Positions 31,101-38,860 of a stretch of 64,000 bases of DNA are shown here, in pieces (the stretch's first letter is position 1; the number at the start of each line of letters is the position of its first letter). Both the position numbers and the translations under genes were made by a program. The DNA is taken from positions 1 to 64,000 of the forward strand of contig JACQVA010000147.1 in the NCBI GenBank assembly GCA_016210005.1, given 5' to 3'. This DNA is from Deltaproteobacteria bacterium. Its GTDB lineage: Bacteria > Desulfobacterota > Binatia > HRBIN30 > JACQVA1. Below the pieces are notes generated by a model, which saw nothing but the letters and a program-made list of their open reading frames with translations, ran no database searches and had not been told where the DNA came from.

Positions 31101-31592
31101 GACCGCGGCAACGTCGTGCAAGCGGCGCGCGCTCAGGGCGTCGGTTGCGCTCAAGTCGCGCGCCGCCTGCTCCGTCATTGCCGCGCTCAGCCCGCTGCTG
31201 TCGAGGTCAGCAATCACGCGCGCGAAGGCGTCCGCGTAGCCGCGGCCCGAGCGCAGCTGGTTCGCGTCGAAGTATCGGAGCCGGTCGCGCAGGGCACCGG
31301 AGTCGAAGCACTGATGGATGCGTAGCCGGCGGACCATCTCCCAGCCCGGCTCGCGCACCTGGCCGGAGCGCGCCAGCAGCTCGCGCGCCAACGCGGCAGC
31401 TTCGAGAAAGCGTACGCCGGCCAGCCGCCCGGTCTCTTGGCGTTCGTGCGCCAGCGCCCGGCGCAGGGCGTGAGCCCGCGCCGACGAGCACAACACGGTT
31501 GCAGCACTGGTGATATCGTCAGTGCTGGCCGGCAGCCAGGCGGCGAACCAGTCAACCGCTGCTGCCACTGTCTGCACCGAGCTGAATTCCAC
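28161..31592 (-). CDS. addB: AddB-like helicase/exonuclease subunit with Fe-S nuclease domain
   Basis: An 1143-residue partner of AddA. The inactivated helicase-like region has no clear Walker A at the N-terminus. The C-terminal nuclease has the Fe-S-cluster arrangement of AddB: one Cys in LLQCPHRFLLQYVLHL before the nuclease core and three in CSYCPLRSAC near the end. The catalytic core reads ALYVTGQIDRVDRLPDSTWS, then VRDLKTGR. In family members, these four cysteines bind a [4Fe-4S] cluster that staples the nuclease domain. The gene precedes and overlaps addA on the minus strand, the usual addBA order. An inverted repeat separates it from the upstream membrane protein gene. Confidence 0.9.
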   Translation of the reverse strand: MEFSSVQTVAAAVDWFAAWLPASTDDITSAATVLCSSARAHALRRALAHERQETGRLAGVRFLEAAALARELLARSGQVREPGWEMVRRLRIHQCFDSGALRDRLRYFDANQLRSGRGYADAFARVIADLDSSGLSAAMTEQAARDLSATDALSARRLHDVAAVWAAADLDLAARRSTARLLVEAATVVRAAPLLAAPFGRVAAFVTSSPTATLLQFLSALPACSVLFLDARPLRAGTQRWRQLITSTPAISTGTALLPRAATRPGPQTPRSSSRGAPGPQQLALPLGEVERLSVNELALVRQFAFAPAELVANPDRPRSNGPDGSVDLEEYPAIEDEVEAAALWVGEQIALGTPLESIAVIVPALDPHARLLLDRLARLGTAAPQTASAEGEAQARNLWSSDTVPAYVAGGVPLRDTAAGLRLSALLHALLAGLETEAMIPVVRALRRSDDEPRRLSPSRVAEIVYGAGIVGGSPGDAAGALEWLPRLQRRRACLQRLLAELPATPTGEAEKRQHLYTRRESERWLAEVEPLLPALAALQQLAAMAIDGTGLRRLWPATQEFFTTHLRVPPQPEDCLAILSEAVAPVLADAVADAVCGFAALAYLLEALRSTRVPYGRFGEARLFIGTAAAAAGIAFRATRILGLAEGIVPRTPHDDPIVPNEVRMLLEEQLRREHPQVVIPRLEDSVLEDVHAFVRVVSGTSQRLALSVARQWVDRSEREVSGMMLEIAAALARRPQSPSDGDVPNAARLRADYFSPGRGARRTYAARAAQARALLSCAPHSTGSAWRVPAGWCTGAATRLDRTRALAAADNGALSITAATWSALPVPGLSAARPISASALTTLLQCPHRFLLQYVLHLDQPARRPSTDTIAADAYGSLFHATAEAFFRAHGAAVCAREGSLEHWRDRAREIASEKFAAWGDEYPLRGHDAVAREEQRLRQQLALLAEIEWRMPRRTFGDTEMPFGDPEPIPLALPGGALYVTGQIDRVDRLPDSTWSVRDLKTGRLHDLIEEPLNPTRDLQIGLYTLVMDRHSPPMRVSHAAYVHPQAGHEPERAFEHSLLKQLRVQTGEWLGVARGLLAAGVFPRTTQVSDCSYCPLRSACGDGAPGRGAAELLAAPLSPELAAFIQLRQQGPDDEGDR

Positions 31593-31636
31593 CGGGCTCC
31601 CCCGCCAACCAGTGAACGTTTCACGCGCAGCCGCGC

Positions 31637-31679
31637 CGCCGCCTCAGATGCGAACCGCGACGCACCGCCTGAGGCGGCG
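31637..31679 (-). terminator. Inverted repeat between the methyltransferase gene and addB
   Basis: CGCCGCCTCAG at 31637-31647 pairs perfectly with CTGAGGCGGCG at 31669-31679 across a 21-base loop. It begins one base past the stop of the membrane protein on the minus strand. No T-run follows, so it would be a non-canonical terminator or a stem protecting the upstream transcript. Confidence 0.5.
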
Positions 31680-32210
31680 TCATATTCTCCCCCGTAGTCG
31701 CGGCAACCAGCGCGGTACACGCCGGCAGTAGGCGTCGTACGATTCGCCGAAACGCGCGCGCAACTCCGGCTCTTCGATCAACACCACGCCCAAGTGAGCA
31801 GCCAGCGTGCACAGCGCGGCGTAGAGTGCTAACCCCACGCCGGCAACGTACAACGCTTCGCCCCAGATGACCGACAGCTCGGCAGCCATGATGGGATTGC
31901 GCACCCAGGCGAACGGCCCGCTGGTAACCAGCAGGCGCGGTGCATCGAGTGGAAACGGCGTGCCGCGCCCGCGCCGGCTGAAGAGATCCAAGCATACCGC
32001 CCAGACCACCACGCCGCCAAAGAAGAACAGACCGCCGCCACCGGCCCTGAGCCAGCCCGGCAAAGCGATCGCGGCCGGCAACAACCAGTGCGCCGCCCAC
32101 GGTAAGGCGACCATGAAGAGCAGAAAGAACAGGCAGGCGTTGAGCAGCGACTTAGCCCACAAGGCCGCCGTGCTGCGGGTGGTACTCGGGCGAATGCCTC
32201 GGTTAGCCAC
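31680..32210 (-). CDS. Isoprenylcysteine carboxyl methyltransferase-like membrane protein
   Basis: A membrane protein of about 176 residues in the ICMT/PEMT family. Two N-terminal hydrophobic segments (LLNACLFFLLFMVALPWAAH, then LFFFGGVVVWAVCLDLF) precede the SAM-binding signature GPFAWVRNPIMAAE (the family GPY-x-x-VRHPMY pattern with Asn for His). Another membrane segment follows, and the end reads EEPELRARFGESYDAYCRRV. Bacterial members methylate unknown lipids or small substrates. The start is uncertain: GTG 32210 and GTG 32237 are in frame, and neither has a Shine-Dalgarno. An unusual short ORF lies just upstream. Confidence 0.82.
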   Translation of the reverse strand: MANRGIRPSTTRSTAALWAKSLLNACLFFLLFMVALPWAAHWLLPAAIALPGWLRAGGGGLFFFGGVVVWAVCLDLFSRRGRGTPFPLDAPRLLVTSGPFAWVRNPIMAAELSVIWGEALYVAGVGLALYAALCTLAAHLGVVLIEEPELRARFGESYDAYCRRVPRWLPRLRGRI

Positions 32211-32217
32211 GACGCGC

Positions 32218-32277
32218 TCACCCCAGAAGGTGGGCACGGCCGACCCGCGCGCGGCTGAGGCGCCGGTTGAGTTCCAT
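32218..32277 (-). other. Possible 19-codon leader ORF with TATAAG promoter
   Basis: On the minus strand TATAAG (32289-32284) sits 6 bases before an ATG at 32277 that opens a 19-codon frame (MELNRRLSRARVGRAHLLG). Its stop is 8 bases before the GTG of the methyltransferase in another frame. It could be a leaderless leader peptide coupled to that gene. It could also be the true N-terminus of that gene, broken by a frameshift or sequencing indel. Confidence 0.25.
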
Positions 32278-32289
32278 GGTGCCCTTATA

Positions 32290-32528
32290 GCGCATCTGCC
32301 GGTGCCGCTGTCTAGCGGTCTGTGGGAGAAACGAAGCGAGGAAGCGATTCGCGGATGGAGGCAATTCGCGGAAGGCATTTTGCCTGTGGCCTCAGCCCGC
32401 CGCTCGCTAGAGTGCTCGGGTGTGGAGTGCGGGAGCTGGCTCCCGCTCCGGAGCGTTCGTGCTTTCTCTTGGGCGCGCCGCAGGGCGCGTCTCGAAGCAC
32501 GGGCGGTTTTTCAACGGGCCGTGAGGGC
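32290..32528. repeat. Intergenic stretch with perfect 18-base palindrome
   Basis: No gene was seen. GCGGGAGC-TG-GCTCCCGC at 32429-32446 is a near-perfect palindrome. A GCGCGCCGCAGGGCGCG stem (about 32470-32486) follows. ATTCGCGGA occurs twice (32348 and 32363). This looks like repeat-rich intergenic DNA downstream of the cytochrome operon, where the stems may also stop transcription from it. Confidence 0.4.
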
Positions 32529-33782
32529 CTATGGGGGCGTCTTACGCAAGCTCTCGCGGTTAATGAACGCGATCAGGTCGGCCATTTCCTGTCCGTCCAA
32601 GTGCGGCCACCGAACTCCGCGCTCGGCCATTTGACTGAGCATGGCCGGCCCGTACCGCCACATGACATGGGCCATGAGAATGGGTGACGCGTTCCCCTTG
32701 ATCGGACCCAGGTTCGGCCCAGTGCGGCCGCCCGCGGTATCGTGAATGGCGTGGCACATCACGCACTGCTTTGAGAAGAACACCTTGCGCCCCGCGTCCG
32801 GGTCGCCCTCGCTGAGGAAATACCGTCGAGTCAGCAAGTAAGTCGTGATGTCCGCCATCTCCTGCGCCGTGAGGTCCACGGCGGTCAGATTCCGCCTGCG
32901 AATCTCTTGCTGCATCTTCGGGGCGTGATTCCACATCCGCGTGGCAATACCCGACAAGCTGTTTGCCAGCTCGGTTCTCAGCAAGTCGGGCCCGACTCCC
33001 GGCGCGCCGCCCATCGTGTGGCAGGAGCCGCAACCGCGCGCTTCGAACAGCTTCTCCCCCCGCGCCGCGGAGCCAGGCTCGATGTACTCCTTCGCCTCGC
33101 CCGCCGTCCGGGAGCGAATATAGGCGACGATGTTATTCAAGTCTTGGCCGCTGAACTGCGGCCAAGCGATCCCCATGGATGCCATCCTCTCCTTCATCTC
33201 GGTGGCATGTTTCCACATCTTTTGTGCCCACACGACCGGGTTGACGAAGCGGGTCCACTTGGCGAGATCGGGCCCGACTGTTCCGCCCTGCGCGTCGATG
33301 GAATGGCAGGTATCGCACTTGTGCTTGGCCAAGAGGCTCTTGCCCTCAACCGGGTCGCCCGGCTCGTCGGCGTACCGAATGAACAGCAGGAAGGCGAACA
33401 AGTGGCTCATCTCCTCGGGCGAGATGGGGATCAGCCGGATCCCGCCTTCCTCCATCTTCTCCCACATGCGCGGCACGTGGTTCCACATCGTCGCCGCGAG
33501 CTGGCCGGCGGTAACGTGCCCGAAAGCCCGGGTTCGCCCTAGATCCGGTCCGACCTCCCCACCCTCGCCCCACACAGCATGACAGCGCATGCAGTTCTTC
33601 TCGCGGAACAGCTCCCAGCCCATCTCCGCGTCGCCGGTGAAGATCTTCTCTTTGGCCTCGCGGGCGACCCGACCCAATTCCTGCTCGCCCGAGTTGGGTT
33701 GCGGCTCCACATCCTGGGCCAACCCTGGCCTCACCAGGACCGCCGGTGCAAGGAGGAGAAGGGCGACGAGGACCGCTCTCAT
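32529..33782 (-). CDS. Tetraheme cytochrome made of four tandem c-type domains
   Basis: A 417-residue exported protein. A signal peptide (MRAVLVALLLLAPAVLVRPG) is followed by four class I cytochrome c-like units. Their CxxCH motifs are at about residues 64 (CMRCH), 156 (CDTCH), 251 (CGSCH) and 340 (CVMCH), spaced 89-95 residues apart. Each unit has a GPDL or GPNL turn and a conserved MW-(N/K/R)-x segment (MWNHVPRM, MWKHATEM, MWNHAPKM, MWRYGPAM) that could supply the distal Met. I chose ATG 33782 because it overlaps the stop of the NrfD-like gene (ATGA) and opens a signal peptide. As the last gene of the operon, it is the likely electron acceptor or donor for the membrane complex. Confidence 0.92.
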   Translation of the reverse strand: MRAVLVALLLLAPAVLVRPGLAQDVEPQPNSGEQELGRVAREAKEKIFTGDAEMGWELFREKNCMRCHAVWGEGGEVGPDLGRTRAFGHVTAGQLAATMWNHVPRMWEKMEEGGIRLIPISPEEMSHLFAFLLFIRYADEPGDPVEGKSLLAKHKCDTCHSIDAQGGTVGPDLAKWTRFVNPVVWAQKMWKHATEMKERMASMGIAWPQFSGQDLNNIVAYIRSRTAGEAKEYIEPGSAARGEKLFEARGCGSCHTMGGAPGVGPDLLRTELANSLSGIATRMWNHAPKMQQEIRRRNLTAVDLTAQEMADITTYLLTRRYFLSEGDPDAGRKVFFSKQCVMCHAIHDTAGGRTGPNLGPIKGNASPILMAHVMWRYGPAMLSQMAERGVRWPHLDGQEMADLIAFINRESLRKTPP

Positions 33783-35188
33783 GCCAGACCTCCCTCGGTC
33801 GCAGCAACGGTGATGCCGCCGCGCGCTGCGGCGTCCTGGGCTGGTAGATCGGGCAGATAACCCGCGACCCGTTCCGTCAACTCCTTCGTGGCGTTCATCC
33901 GACCTTCCTGGATTTCCCAGATGGAAACGATCGGGAAGAAGCGAGTGAACAACACGTAGAGCAGGATGAAGAAGCAAAAACACCCGGTGAGGATGGACCA
34001 CTCGACCCAGGTGGGGTGGTAGATGCCGCGGTCCAGCGGCAGGCGCGGGTTGGAGACGGTGGGCACGACGATGACGAAGCGTTCCAGCCACATGCCGATC
34101 GTGATGGCGATCGAGGCGACGACGGTGCCCGCAACCGTGCGGGTCTTCCGCCGCGTGAGGATCATCATGGGAATGACGAAGCAGCAGGCGAACATTGTCC
34201 AGAACTGCGGCGAGTACTTGCCGGAAACCTTCGACCACCACACCGCCATGTGGATGGGCTCGGCCCCGTACCAGGTTGTCAGATACTCTGCGAACGTGAA
34301 GTAGAACCACAGCAAGGTCATCACCAGGAGCAGGATGCCGAGGTAGTCGAAGTGGACCTGCTTGAGGTAGCCTTCGAGGTGATAGGCCCAGCGAATGATT
34401 GCCATGGCGATGATCAACGCGGCGATGCCGCTGAAGATGGCGCCGACGACGAAGTAGGGACCGAAAATGGCGGCGTGCCACATGGGTTGGAGCGTCATGG
34501 CGAAGACGAACGACACCACGGTGTGCACGGAGACCGCGATCGGAATCACGATCACCATGAGCACGCCGATGCCTTTTTCGAGGAGGCGGTGCTGCCCGGG
34601 CGTGCCTTGCCACCCGAGCGCGAGGATGCGGTACAGCCAGCGTCGCCGGTTCGCTTGGTCGCGGAGAATGGCGATGTCGGGAATCAGCGGCAGGTACAGA
34701 TAGATGGTGCTGCACGTCAGATAGACGCTGATGGAACACACGTCCCACAGCAGCGGCGATTGGAGGCGCCCGTGCGTGACGACGAAGTAGGCGCGGTCGG
34801 GACGGCCGAGGTCGAAGATGACGTTGCTCACGCCGAAGACAATCACCATCACGGTGATCACCTCGGCCGAGCGGGTGATCGCCCGCCGCCACTCGGCGTT
34901 GGCGAGTCGCAGGATCGCGGAGATCAGTGTGCCCGCGTGGCTGATGCCGATGAAGAACACGAAGTTGATGATGTAGATGCCCCAGTAGACCGGCCGGTTC
35001 ATCCCCGTCACGCCGAGGCCGGTGCGCACTTGATGAATGTAGGCCGTCGCGCCGAGGGCGATGCCGGCGAGCAGCACCCCGACGACGAACCAGAAGCGTG
35101 GGTTGGATTCGACGATCGGCTTGACCAGCGCCCAGTCTGGGCCGAGCGGATCGGTGGGCCTGGGCATATGCTTGTGGTGTGAGTTCAC
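33779..35188 (-). CDS. ActC/NrfD-like quinone-interacting membrane subunit
   Basis: A 469-residue polytopic protein with about ten hydrophobic segments, of the NrfD/PsrC superfamily. The segments around NFVFFIGISHAGTLISAILR, RAITRSAEVITV, LQSPLLWDVCSISVYLTCST and FGPYFVVGAIFSGIAAL match the longer ten-helix ActC/QrcD type rather than the eight-helix NrfD type. This family exchanges electrons with menaquinone or ubiquinone on the periplasmic side and has been proposed to move protons. The start is GTG 35188, overlapping the stop of the Fe-S subunit (GTGA). Its ATGA stop couples it to the tetraheme cytochrome. Confidence 0.92.
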   Translation of the reverse strand: MNSHHKHMPRPTDPLGPDWALVKPIVESNPRFWFVVGVLLAGIALGATAYIHQVRTGLGVTGMNRPVYWGIYIINFVFFIGISHAGTLISAILRLANAEWRRAITRSAEVITVMVIVFGVSNVIFDLGRPDRAYFVVTHGRLQSPLLWDVCSISVYLTCSTIYLYLPLIPDIAILRDQANRRRWLYRILALGWQGTPGQHRLLEKGIGVLMVIVIPIAVSVHTVVSFVFAMTLQPMWHAAIFGPYFVVGAIFSGIAALIIAMAIIRWAYHLEGYLKQVHFDYLGILLLVMTLLWFYFTFAEYLTTWYGAEPIHMAVWWSKVSGKYSPQFWTMFACCFVIPMMILTRRKTRTVAGTVVASIAITIGMWLERFVIVVPTVSNPRLPLDRGIYHPTWVEWSILTGCFCFFILLYVLFTRFFPIVSIWEIQEGRMNATKELTERVAGYLPDLPAQDAAARGGITVAATEGGLA

Positions 35189-35877
35189 TGGCCGCGCCCC
35201 TCTCGCAAGTAGACAACTTTCGGCTCTGTCCCCAGATCTTCCATGAGCCGAAAGGCCCGCTTGGAACGCGCCAGCTTGGAGACTTCAGTGTCTGGATCTT
35301 GGAGGTTGCCGAATACCATCGCTTTGGTGGGGCATGCCTCGACGCAGGCGGGGGTGTATTCGCCCGGCAGCAGATCCCGGCCCTCCGCCTTCGCGGTGTC
35401 GCGCGCCTTCATCAAGCGATGGTTGCAGAACGTGCACTTTTCGACCACGCCCTTGTAGCGGACGGAGACGTCGGGATTGGTGCCATCCCGATAGGGATCG
35501 GGCACGTCGGGTGGATACCAGTTGAACTGGCGCACGGTGTAGGGGCACGCGTTGGTACAGTACCGGCAACCGATGCAGCGCGAGTAGACCTGCCCGACGA
35601 TCCCTTCCGACTCACTGAAAAACGTCGCGCCAACGGGGCAGACCTTGATGCACGGCGGATGTTCGCAGTGCTGGCACATCATCGGCAGCAGCGTGAGCGT
35701 TGTGTGGGGGTACTCCCCTTCGTACAGCGGCATCATGTCGATCCATCGAATGGAGCGGCTCTCGCCGGCGAGTGTCGGAGTCGATGGGGGCACGTTGTTC
35801 TCCTGATGACAGGCGGTGACACATCCCTGGCACGCCGTGCACCGATTGAGATCGATCACCATCCCCCAGCGGGCCAT
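35185..35877 (-). CDS. Four-cluster ferredoxin-type iron-sulfur subunit
   Basis: A 230-residue DmsB/PsrB-type electron-transfer subunit with cysteine sets for four Fe-S clusters: CTACQGCVTAC (from residue 13), CQHCEHPPCIKVCP, CIGCRYCTNACP and CTFC ... CVEACP. It has no signal peptide and would be exported folded with the Tat-targeted molybdopterin subunit. I chose ATG 35877 (MARWGMVIDLNRCTAC) because AGGAGA lies 7 bases upstream and because it falls ten bases after the stop of the upstream gene. It should wire the catalytic subunit to the NrfD-like membrane subunit. Confidence 0.94.
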   Translation of the reverse strand: MARWGMVIDLNRCTACQGCVTACHQENNVPPSTPTLAGESRSIRWIDMMPLYEGEYPHTTLTLLPMMCQHCEHPPCIKVCPVGATFFSESEGIVGQVYSRCIGCRYCTNACPYTVRQFNWYPPDVPDPYRDGTNPDVSVRYKGVVEKCTFCNHRLMKARDTAKAEGRDLLPGEYTPACVEACPTKAMVFGNLQDPDTEVSKLARSKRAFRLMEDLGTEPKVVYLREGRGQ

Positions 35878-35887
35878 CCCGGTCTCC

Positions 35888-38179
35888 TCAGGCCAGACGC
35901 TCGAGGCGCACAAACGTCGGCTCCCGCCGCACGCGCCGCACATCGCTGCCGGGTTCCGTCTTGACCAGACGCAAGGGGTTGGTGCCGATCCCCGCCGCGT
36001 AGCGCCCGCCGTGCACCCGTCCGCCACCCGAATGAACGGCGATGACATCGGGCCGAATGCCCGGGGACACGCGCACCCGAACGGTCACCTCGCCGCGGTC
36101 GTTCTTGATCTTGATGCTATCACCCTGTGTGAGGCCGAGATGCTCGGCGGTCTTGGGATTGATCTCCGCGCTGGTGACCCAGCTCATCTGCCACAGCGGC
36201 GACCCGAGGTCCTGCAGGTACGGCAACGATCCACCGCCGCGGGTAGTCAGCGTCAACTCCGGATACACGTACAATAAGAGCCGGCCGGCTTCGGGGCTCT
36301 CCACGCCGCTGGGAACCTGCGACTTGGTCGAGAACTCCGCGGCCTGCAGGTTGATCCGGTGATCTGCAGGCGGAACCACCCGCCGCCACTCGCCATAGTA
36401 GTAGGCGGGATCCCACCAGCCGCCGTGTGCTTCCATCTCTGCTTGGAGCTCTTGCGCGGTGTGATAGGAGACCGCGCGCCAGCCGCTGCGTTCGAGCAAC
36501 TGCGTCCACGTGGAGCGATGGCGGCCCGAGAACGAGTCGCCGACGCCGGAACGAAGCAGCAGCTCGATCCGGTCCTTCGTGACCTCGTCGTAGCTCTGCC
36601 ACGGAAACTGCTGGGCAACCCGCCCACCGACGGCCTTGGCCAGGGTGAGCACGACATCCGCCATGTTGCGCGAGTCGGCGCGCGGCTTTGCCGCCGGCGG
36701 GCTGGTCGAGACGACCGGCTGGCCGCTGCCGTCGACCGTGAGGTGATCGCAGCGCCGCTCCAGCCATAAGCTGCTCGGCAGGACGAGGTTCGCCAGGGCG
36801 GCCGTGTCGTTCATAACTGCCGACGCCGACACCACGAACGGGATCTTGCGCAGAGCCTCTGCGAGTCTGTCGCCCTCTGGGCTGCTGAAGACGGGATCGG
36901 CCTCGTGCACGAAGCAGACGTCAATGGGCGGCGACTTGGATTGCAGCACCCATTCGGTCAGCTCCTCGACGGTGGGAGAGCGATGCGCTCGGACGCTCCC
37001 GTCGGCGGGCGGCCCGGCGGGTTCGTCGAGGTCGTCGAAGGGGGCGCGCCGCGCGAGCAGGACTCCGCCGGGAACGTCGATGGCCCCCGCGATGGCATTG
37101 AGCGTGTGCACCGCGATGGCGTCGAACGTCTGGAAGGACGTGTCCCCGTGAAAGGGCCCGATCGCCAGCGGACGCCGGGCGGAGCCGAAACGACGAGCGA
37201 CACGGATGATCTGGTCCGAATCCGCACCGGTCAGCTCGGCCACTCGCTGTGGCGGGAATTCACGCAAGATCCACGACCGAATACCGCTATGCTGGACACC
37301 CGCCTCGTCGGTCCAGTCCTCCAGCCCGGTGACATGGTCGCGCAGGAACTCGCTCCTGGAGTAGCCTTCCTTGATGAGCATGTGGGCGATGCCGAGGGCG
37401 AAGATGCCGGCGGTGCCGGGACGGATCGGCAGCCACTCGTCCGCCTTGCCGCCGGTGACACCCAGACGCGGCCCCGCATGAGCGAAATACCCGCCGGCCG
37501 AGCGCATGTCGGCGAAGCTTCGGTGCAGGCTCATGGTGTTCGACGACGATTCCAGCAGCCCGCTGTCGAGCGACAGCAGAACCTCCGCATTCGCGAGGTC
37601 ATAAACGAGCCGCCCGCTCGTCCCGTGCATCTGTTGGAGAACCTCTTCCATCGCTTGCTCGGCCGGCGACTTCATGTCGACAACCCAGGACGAGCCTGCC
37701 GCACGGGCCAGACGCCCCAGCAATTGAGAGGTAATGTCCTGACCGTCACCGCGGATCACCGCCACGCGACCAGGGCTGACGGCGACGGCTTGCAGCCGAC
37801 TGGCGACGCCATTGATCGCCTCGCCCCACGAGATCCGCGCCCAGCCGCCGATGACGCTGCGATCGCGCTGCAGCGGACCCGCCAGACGATCGGGATCGTA
37901 GTACAGCTGAAGGCTCGCCGCGCCGCGTGCGCACAGGCCGCCGCGGTTGGTGGGGTGGAAGGCGTTGCCGGACACGGTTACGGGCTGACCGTTCACCAAC
38001 CGCACCCGTAGACCGCAGCCCGACGAACACAGCTGGCAGATGCTGTTGGCCCACGACTCTTCCCTGGCTAGGATCAGCGGCGCCGGGCGCGTCGGGTTTG
38101 AACAACCCAGCAGGGGACCGAAGCTGATGAGCGTCGCGCCGCCGACGCCGCCGAGCAGGAACTCTCTTCGGTTCAGCAT
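35888..38179 (-). CDS. Tat-exported molybdopterin oxidoreductase-family subunit (ActB1/QrcB/PsrA-like)
   Basis: A 763-residue member of the DMSO-reductase superfamily. The N-terminus has a twin-arginine motif (NRREFLLGG) and a possible lipobox (FGPLLGC, Cys26). An intact FS0 cluster set follows (Cys48, 51, 55 and 83: CQLCSSGC ... GGLCARG). The segment where the metal ligand is expected reads VLLSLDSGLLESSSNTMSLH; it contains serines but no Cys, so Mo/W binding is uncertain. C-terminal dinucleotide-binding features are present (INPKTAEHLGLTQGDSIKIK). The gene lies between the pentaheme cytochrome and the Fe-S subunit. In alternative complex III and Qrc complexes the homologue has lost the metal, while PsrA-type enzymes keep it. 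The substrate cannot be stated. Confidence 0.9.
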   Translation of the reverse strand: MLNRREFLLGGVGGATLISFGPLLGCSNPTRPAPLILAREESWANSICQLCSSGCGLRVRLVNGQPVTVSGNAFHPTNRGGLCARGAASLQLYYDPDRLAGPLQRDRSVIGGWARISWGEAINGVASRLQAVAVSPGRVAVIRGDGQDITSQLLGRLARAAGSSWVVDMKSPAEQAMEEVLQQMHGTSGRLVYDLANAEVLLSLDSGLLESSSNTMSLHRSFADMRSAGGYFAHAGPRLGVTGGKADEWLPIRPGTAGIFALGIAHMLIKEGYSRSEFLRDHVTGLEDWTDEAGVQHSGIRSWILREFPPQRVAELTGADSDQIIRVARRFGSARRPLAIGPFHGDTSFQTFDAIAVHTLNAIAGAIDVPGGVLLARRAPFDDLDEPAGPPADGSVRAHRSPTVEELTEWVLQSKSPPIDVCFVHEADPVFSSPEGDRLAEALRKIPFVVSASAVMNDTAALANLVLPSSLWLERRCDHLTVDGSGQPVVSTSPPAAKPRADSRNMADVVLTLAKAVGGRVAQQFPWQSYDEVTKDRIELLLRSGVGDSFSGRHRSTWTQLLERSGWRAVSYHTAQELQAEMEAHGGWWDPAYYYGEWRRVVPPADHRINLQAAEFSTKSQVPSGVESPEAGRLLLYVYPELTLTTRGGGSLPYLQDLGSPLWQMSWVTSAEINPKTAEHLGLTQGDSIKIKNDRGEVTVRVRVSPGIRPDVIAVHSGGGRVHGGRYAAGIGTNPLRLVKTEPGSDVRRVRREPTFVRLERLA

Positions 38180-38185
38180 GGCCGG

Positions 38186-38680
38186 TCACCTGTGGCAGTG
38201 GATGCAATCTTGCGTCGCGCCACGCGTCCGATGGCACGCGAGGCACCAGTCCATGCTCTGCGTCACGAGCGGATAGGATGCCGGCACCGCGAGACTCGCC
38301 ACCGCGCCGTGGCACTGCCCGCACTCGACTCCGGCCACGGCCACGTGTCGGCGGTGCGAGAAATAGACGTGGTCAGGGAGCTGGTAGATACGTCGCCACG
38401 GAATCTCCTCCCCCTTATCCGCGTACTGCCGCACTTTTTCCTCTTCGGGGCTGTCCGTGAAGGCCGCCAGATGGCACATCATGCACGTGTCCTTTGTTGG
38501 CACGGTGGCTGCGGCCGCTTTCTCGACCGACTGGTGACACGCATCACACGCGAGGCCCTTCTCGATATGGGCCTTGTGACTGAACTGAATCGGCTGGACG
38601 ACAGCCGGCGGCAAGTCGCAGGCGCCGAGCAACAGTCCAGCCGCCAGCAGCGAATGTACGCGCGTCACTTGGAGGAGCAT
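38186..38680 (-). CDS. Pentaheme c-type cytochrome lipoprotein (ActA/QrcA-like)
   Basis: A 164-residue protein with a lipoprotein signal (LLAAGLLLGAC, Cys21) and five CxxCH heme sites at about residues 45, 66, 120, 146 and 159 (CDACH, CMMCH, CGQCH, CLACH, CIHCH). Additional histidines in SHKAH and SHRRH could be distal ligands, as in cytochrome c7/c3-type folds. ActA of alternative complex III is a pentaheme cytochrome and QrcA is hexaheme. Position (first gene of the operon) and heme count fit an ActA-like role. The next gene starts 6 bases after its stop. Confidence 0.93.
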   Translation of the reverse strand: MLLQVTRVHSLLAAGLLLGACDLPPAVVQPIQFSHKAHIEKGLACDACHQSVEKAAAATVPTKDTCMMCHLAAFTDSPEEEKVRQYADKGEEIPWRRIYQLPDHVYFSHRRHVAVAGVECGQCHGAVASLAVPASYPLVTQSMDWCLACHRTRGATQDCIHCHR

Positions 38681-38860
38681 CCTTTCACGATCGGCATGGA
38701 TCTCCTGCGCTCCCCGCGCGCTCTCCGCGAGTTCTCGCTCGATTCCGCGGGCGCATGGCAGTCACCTCCGGCGCGCAGACACAGCATGCGCGATGCCACC
38801 GCCGGATGCCGCGGGACCAGACGCTCCACGAGCGACGCTAGGATCGAGGCCGCCGCTGTG

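Noticed and set aside
32529-35216. Single 895-codon minus-strand frame across the NrfD-like gene and the cytochrome
   Set aside because: The first half is an out-of-frame shadow of the membrane subunit. The real cytochrome starts at 33782 with a signal peptide and an ATGA overlap.
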